Shown here piece by piece: positions 21,388 to 23,106 of a DNA stretch of 23,106 nucleotides (the stretch's first letter is position 1; the number at the start of each line of letters is the position of its first letter). The stretch lies in contig JACDCJ010000007.1 of assembly GCA_013817655.1 (NCBI GenBank), positions 1-23,106 of the forward strand. Direction: 5' to 3'. The notes under the pieces are model-generated. The model was not told the DNA's origin. It saw only the letters and a list, made by a program, of their open reading frames with translations, and did no database searches. Origin of the DNA: Actinosomnolentus pattersoniae (SeqCode) (GTDB taxonomy: Bacteria > Actinomycetota > UBA4738). The position numbers and the translations under genes were made by a program.

Positions 21388-22929
21388 ATGCCTTCGCCGC
21401 TAGAGAGTCCGCCCGGCACATCTGCGCCGGCACGCGCCGCCCTGACGGTCCTGGTGGGTGGCTACGTGTTCCTCGCGGTGGTCGCCGGGGCTCCGGACTC
21501 CCCGCTCGTCCCCCCGTTGCCCCCGGGATCCGATCCCGGCTGGGCCGGGAGCGCCGCACGAGGCCTGGGCCTGGACGGGCTGACGCACGGTCAACTGACG
21601 TTCCTGTCCCTCCTCCTCCTGCTGGTAATCACCGGAGCCTTTCTCGTCGTCGCCCGGGAGGCGTGGCGCGGTCGCGTGGGGATCCGTTCGGTAGCCGCGG
21701 CGGCCCTCATGAGCCTCGGGGTCGCGGTCGCCGCCCCGCTCCTGCTCTCGCGCGACGTCTACAGCTACGCGATCTACGGCCGGATGCCGGCCCTGTACGA
21801 CGCGAATCCCTACGTGCGGGTGCCTGCGGACTTTCCGGCCGATGCCTTCCTTCCAGTCGTCTCGGGCGCGTGGCTGCGGACCGTTTCCCTCTACGGTCCC
21901 GTCTTCACCTCGATGAGTGGGGCACTCGTGAAGGTGTTCCGCTCGCCGGAGGCGACGGTCGCCGCGTTCAAGGTCCTCTCCGGGGTCGGGATCGCGCTCA
22001 CGACGGCATTCGCTGCCGCCGCGTGCCGCATCGTTCGGCCGGAGCGGGTCGCGCTCGCCGTGGCCGTCGTCGGGCTGAACCCGGTGGTGGTGCTGCACAC
22101 CGTGGGCGGCGGGCACAACGACGCCCTAGTGGCCGCGGGGCTCTCGGCGGGGCTCCTGCTGGCGTTGCGTGCGACGCGTGGACGACGTCCCCTCCGACGC
22201 TGGGCGCTCGGAGCGACCCTGGTGCTCACCGTCGCCGCGCTCATCAAGATCGTGGCCGCGATCCCTCTGGCGCTGTGGGTCTGGTCGGTTGTGCGACGCA
22301 CGGAGCCGGGTCGCCGGGCGCATGTCGCCGTGGAGCACCTGGCCGTCACCGGACTGGTCGCGGTCTTCGCGTTCCTTCCCTACCTTCAGGGGTGGAGCAC
22401 TCTGAGGCCGCTCTCGACACTTTCGTCGCTTCAGGGGTGGGCGAGTGGCCCCGGACTCGTGGCGCGCGGGGCTCGATCGCTCGGCGAGGCGATCGGCGGC
22501 TCCGGGACCGGCGACATCCTCGACGTCATGGTCTCCGTCGCCTTCCTGGCCATCTTCCTGCTGGTGTCACTGCGGCTGCTTCGCCGCGCCCTGCCCGAAG
22601 GATGCGGCGACGATTGGGGGATCGCGCTGCTGGCCTTCGCGCTCTCCGCGCCGTATCTCATCCCCTGGTACGCGGCATGGATCCTGCCGTTCGTGCCGCT
22701 GATGCGAGATCCCCGCCTCGCCGGCGTCGCCCTGGTAGTGGCCGGCGTCCTCGGTGTGACGGGGGTTCCCGCCGAGCCCTCCGGGTCTCCGGCCCTCTGG
22801 GAGGGCATGCTGCTCGCCGTCCACTACGTCGCGGCTCCCGCGATGCTCGCGGCGCTGGCGGCAACCCTGTACCTGGTTTCCGGGCGAGCTACCAGCCGAG
22901 TGTCCGGGCCAGCAATCCGCCGCGGATAG
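21388..22929 (+). CDS. GT-C mannosyltransferase, MptA/MptB-like
   Basis: 513 residues with about 12 or more hydrophobic segments. Family hallmarks of polyprenol-phosphomannose-dependent alpha-1,6-mannosyltransferases: LLSRDVYSYAIYGRM with Asp123 as the likely catalytic residue in the first outer loop, DANPYVRVP, GLNPVVVLHTVGGGHNDAL (229-247) and SAPYLIPWYAAWILPFVPL late in the protein. In mycobacteria and corynebacteria MptA/MptB extend the mannan core of lipomannan/lipoarabinomannan on the outer membrane face. Here it is the only such gene next to a different set of glycan genes, so its product may be another lipoglycan. Divergent from the epimerase, sharing a 41-base gap. The substrate is inferred. 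Confidence 0.88.
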   Translation: MPSPLESPPGTSAPARAALTVLVGGYVFLAVVAGAPDSPLVPPLPPGSDPGWAGSAARGLGLDGLTHGQLTFLSLLLLLVITGAFLVVAREAWRGRVGIRSVAAAALMSLGVAVAAPLLLSRDVYSYAIYGRMPALYDANPYVRVPADFPADAFLPVVSGAWLRTVSLYGPVFTSMSGALVKVFRSPEATVAAFKVLSGVGIALTTAFAAAACRIVRPERVALAVAVVGLNPVVVLHTVGGGHNDALVAAGLSAGLLLALRATRGRRPLRRWALGATLVLTVAALIKIVAAIPLALWVWSVVRRTEPGRRAHVAVEHLAVTGLVAVFAFLPYLQGWSTLRPLSTLSSLQGWASGPGLVARGARSLGEAIGGSGTGDILDVMVSVAFLAIFLLVSLRLLRRALPEGCGDDWGIALLAFALSAPYLIPWYAAWILPFVPLMRDPRLAGVALVVAGVLGVTGVPAEPSGSPALWEGMLLAVHYVAAPAMLAALAATLYLVSGRATSRVSGPAIRRG

Positions 22930-22932
22930 AAT
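22927..22932 (+). promoter_or_regulatory. Candidate -10 element of the TldD-like gene
   Basis: TAGAAT fits TAnnnT and partly overlaps the end of the MptB-like gene (its stop is TAG 22927-22929). It would give a leader of about 48 bases that includes the GGAGG ribosome site. No clear -35. Confidence 0.3.
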
Positions 22933-22986
22933 GGCCGGCCCGGCGAGCCGCCGGGGGAGCCAGCAAGGGACGTGCGGAGGTTACTG

Positions 22987-23106
22987 GTGCTCGAGCCGGA
23001 GATCGTTGCGCAGGCGCTGCGCGACGCGCTATCCACAGGGGGGCGTTTCGCTGAGCTCTTCGCGGAGGTCCGCTCCACGACGTCCATCCGCCTGGACGAC
23101 GGGAAG
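22987..23106 (+). CDS. tldD: TldD/PmbA-family metalloprotease, N-terminus (cut by window)
   Basis: Forty codons are visible before the window ends. GTG 22987 has GGAGG six bases upstream. The sequence VLEPEIVAQALRDALSTGG, RFAELFAEVRSTTSIRLDDGK matches the opening of TldD subunits (AELFxExRxxxSIRLDDGK). TldD pairs with TldE/PmbA to form a zinc protease that cuts unfolded or ribosomally made peptides; the HExxxH site would be further downstream, outside the window. A partner gene cannot be seen. Assignment rests on a short segment, though a characteristic one. Confidence 0.75.
   Translation, partial: MLEPEIVAQALRDALSTGGRFAELFAEVRSTTSIRLDDGK

Noticed and set aside
21306..23054. 582-codon plus-strand frame over the MptB-like gene
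   Set aside because: Out-of-frame Arg-rich shadow; the other frame encodes a clear membrane glycosyltransferase.

Overview
The window is a dense, high-GC stretch (3 to 8 genes per operon-like run, many GTG starts, ATGA/GTGA/TAGTG stop-start overlaps) that looks like chromosomal DNA of a Gram-positive actinobacterium (Actinomycetota), probably from a little-studied lineage. The pointers are a sortase with an LPxTG-type substrate, an MptB-like polyprenol-dependent mannosyltransferase family protein, TAnnnT promoter elements placed for leaderless translation, and lipoproteins with classical lipoboxes. I see no transposase, phage gene or CRISPR array. No rRNA is present; one tRNA-Ser(UGA) is.

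Layout. (1) 2-1362: the end of a cell-wall-anchored cupredoxin and its partner sortase, overlapping GTGA. (2) 1420-2506: a BrkB/YihY membrane protein whose last codons lie inside the tRNA-Ser gene. (3) 2507-3142: a poorly coding stretch with an 18-bp repeat and a doubtful lipoprotein ORF, then a stand-alone STAS protein on the minus strand. (4) 3290-5463: a methionine synthase MetE split into an N-half and a C-half gene, coupled by ATGA. (5) 5481-6917: a secreted lipoprotein (minus) and a lipoate ligase/octanoyltransferase-type protein (plus), divergent. (6) 7030-11189: class-III aminotransferase, MFS exporter and CoA-acylating methylmalonate-semialdehyde dehydrogenase, which together suggest beta-alanine / 3-aminoisobutyrate breakdown. 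(7) 11183-14041: an O-methyltransferase, a small conserved protein, and an orphan SdhA/FrdA-type flavoprotein without iron-sulfur or membrane partner. (8) 14096-15120: a one-span protein with an extracytoplasmic beta-rich domain, coupled to a DUF421 (YetF-like) membrane protein. (9) 15236-22929: a surface-glycan island: multi-span GT-C-like protein, GT2 glycosyltransferase, DUF2064-methyltransferase fusion, membrane-fused sulfite-oxidase-family molybdoenzyme, a nucleotide-sugar epimerase with a probable zinc knuckle (minus), and an MptB-like mannosyltransferase. (10) From 22987: the start of a TldD-family protease gene, cut by the window end.

The most interesting material is the glycan island, where a molybdenum oxidoreductase fused to a membrane bundle sits in the same translationally coupled chain as sugar transferases; the tRNA/BrkB overlap; the phosphomimetic STAS protein; and the split MetE whose C-half seems to lack one zinc ligand. 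All functions are read from sequence motifs by eye; no database search was possible.
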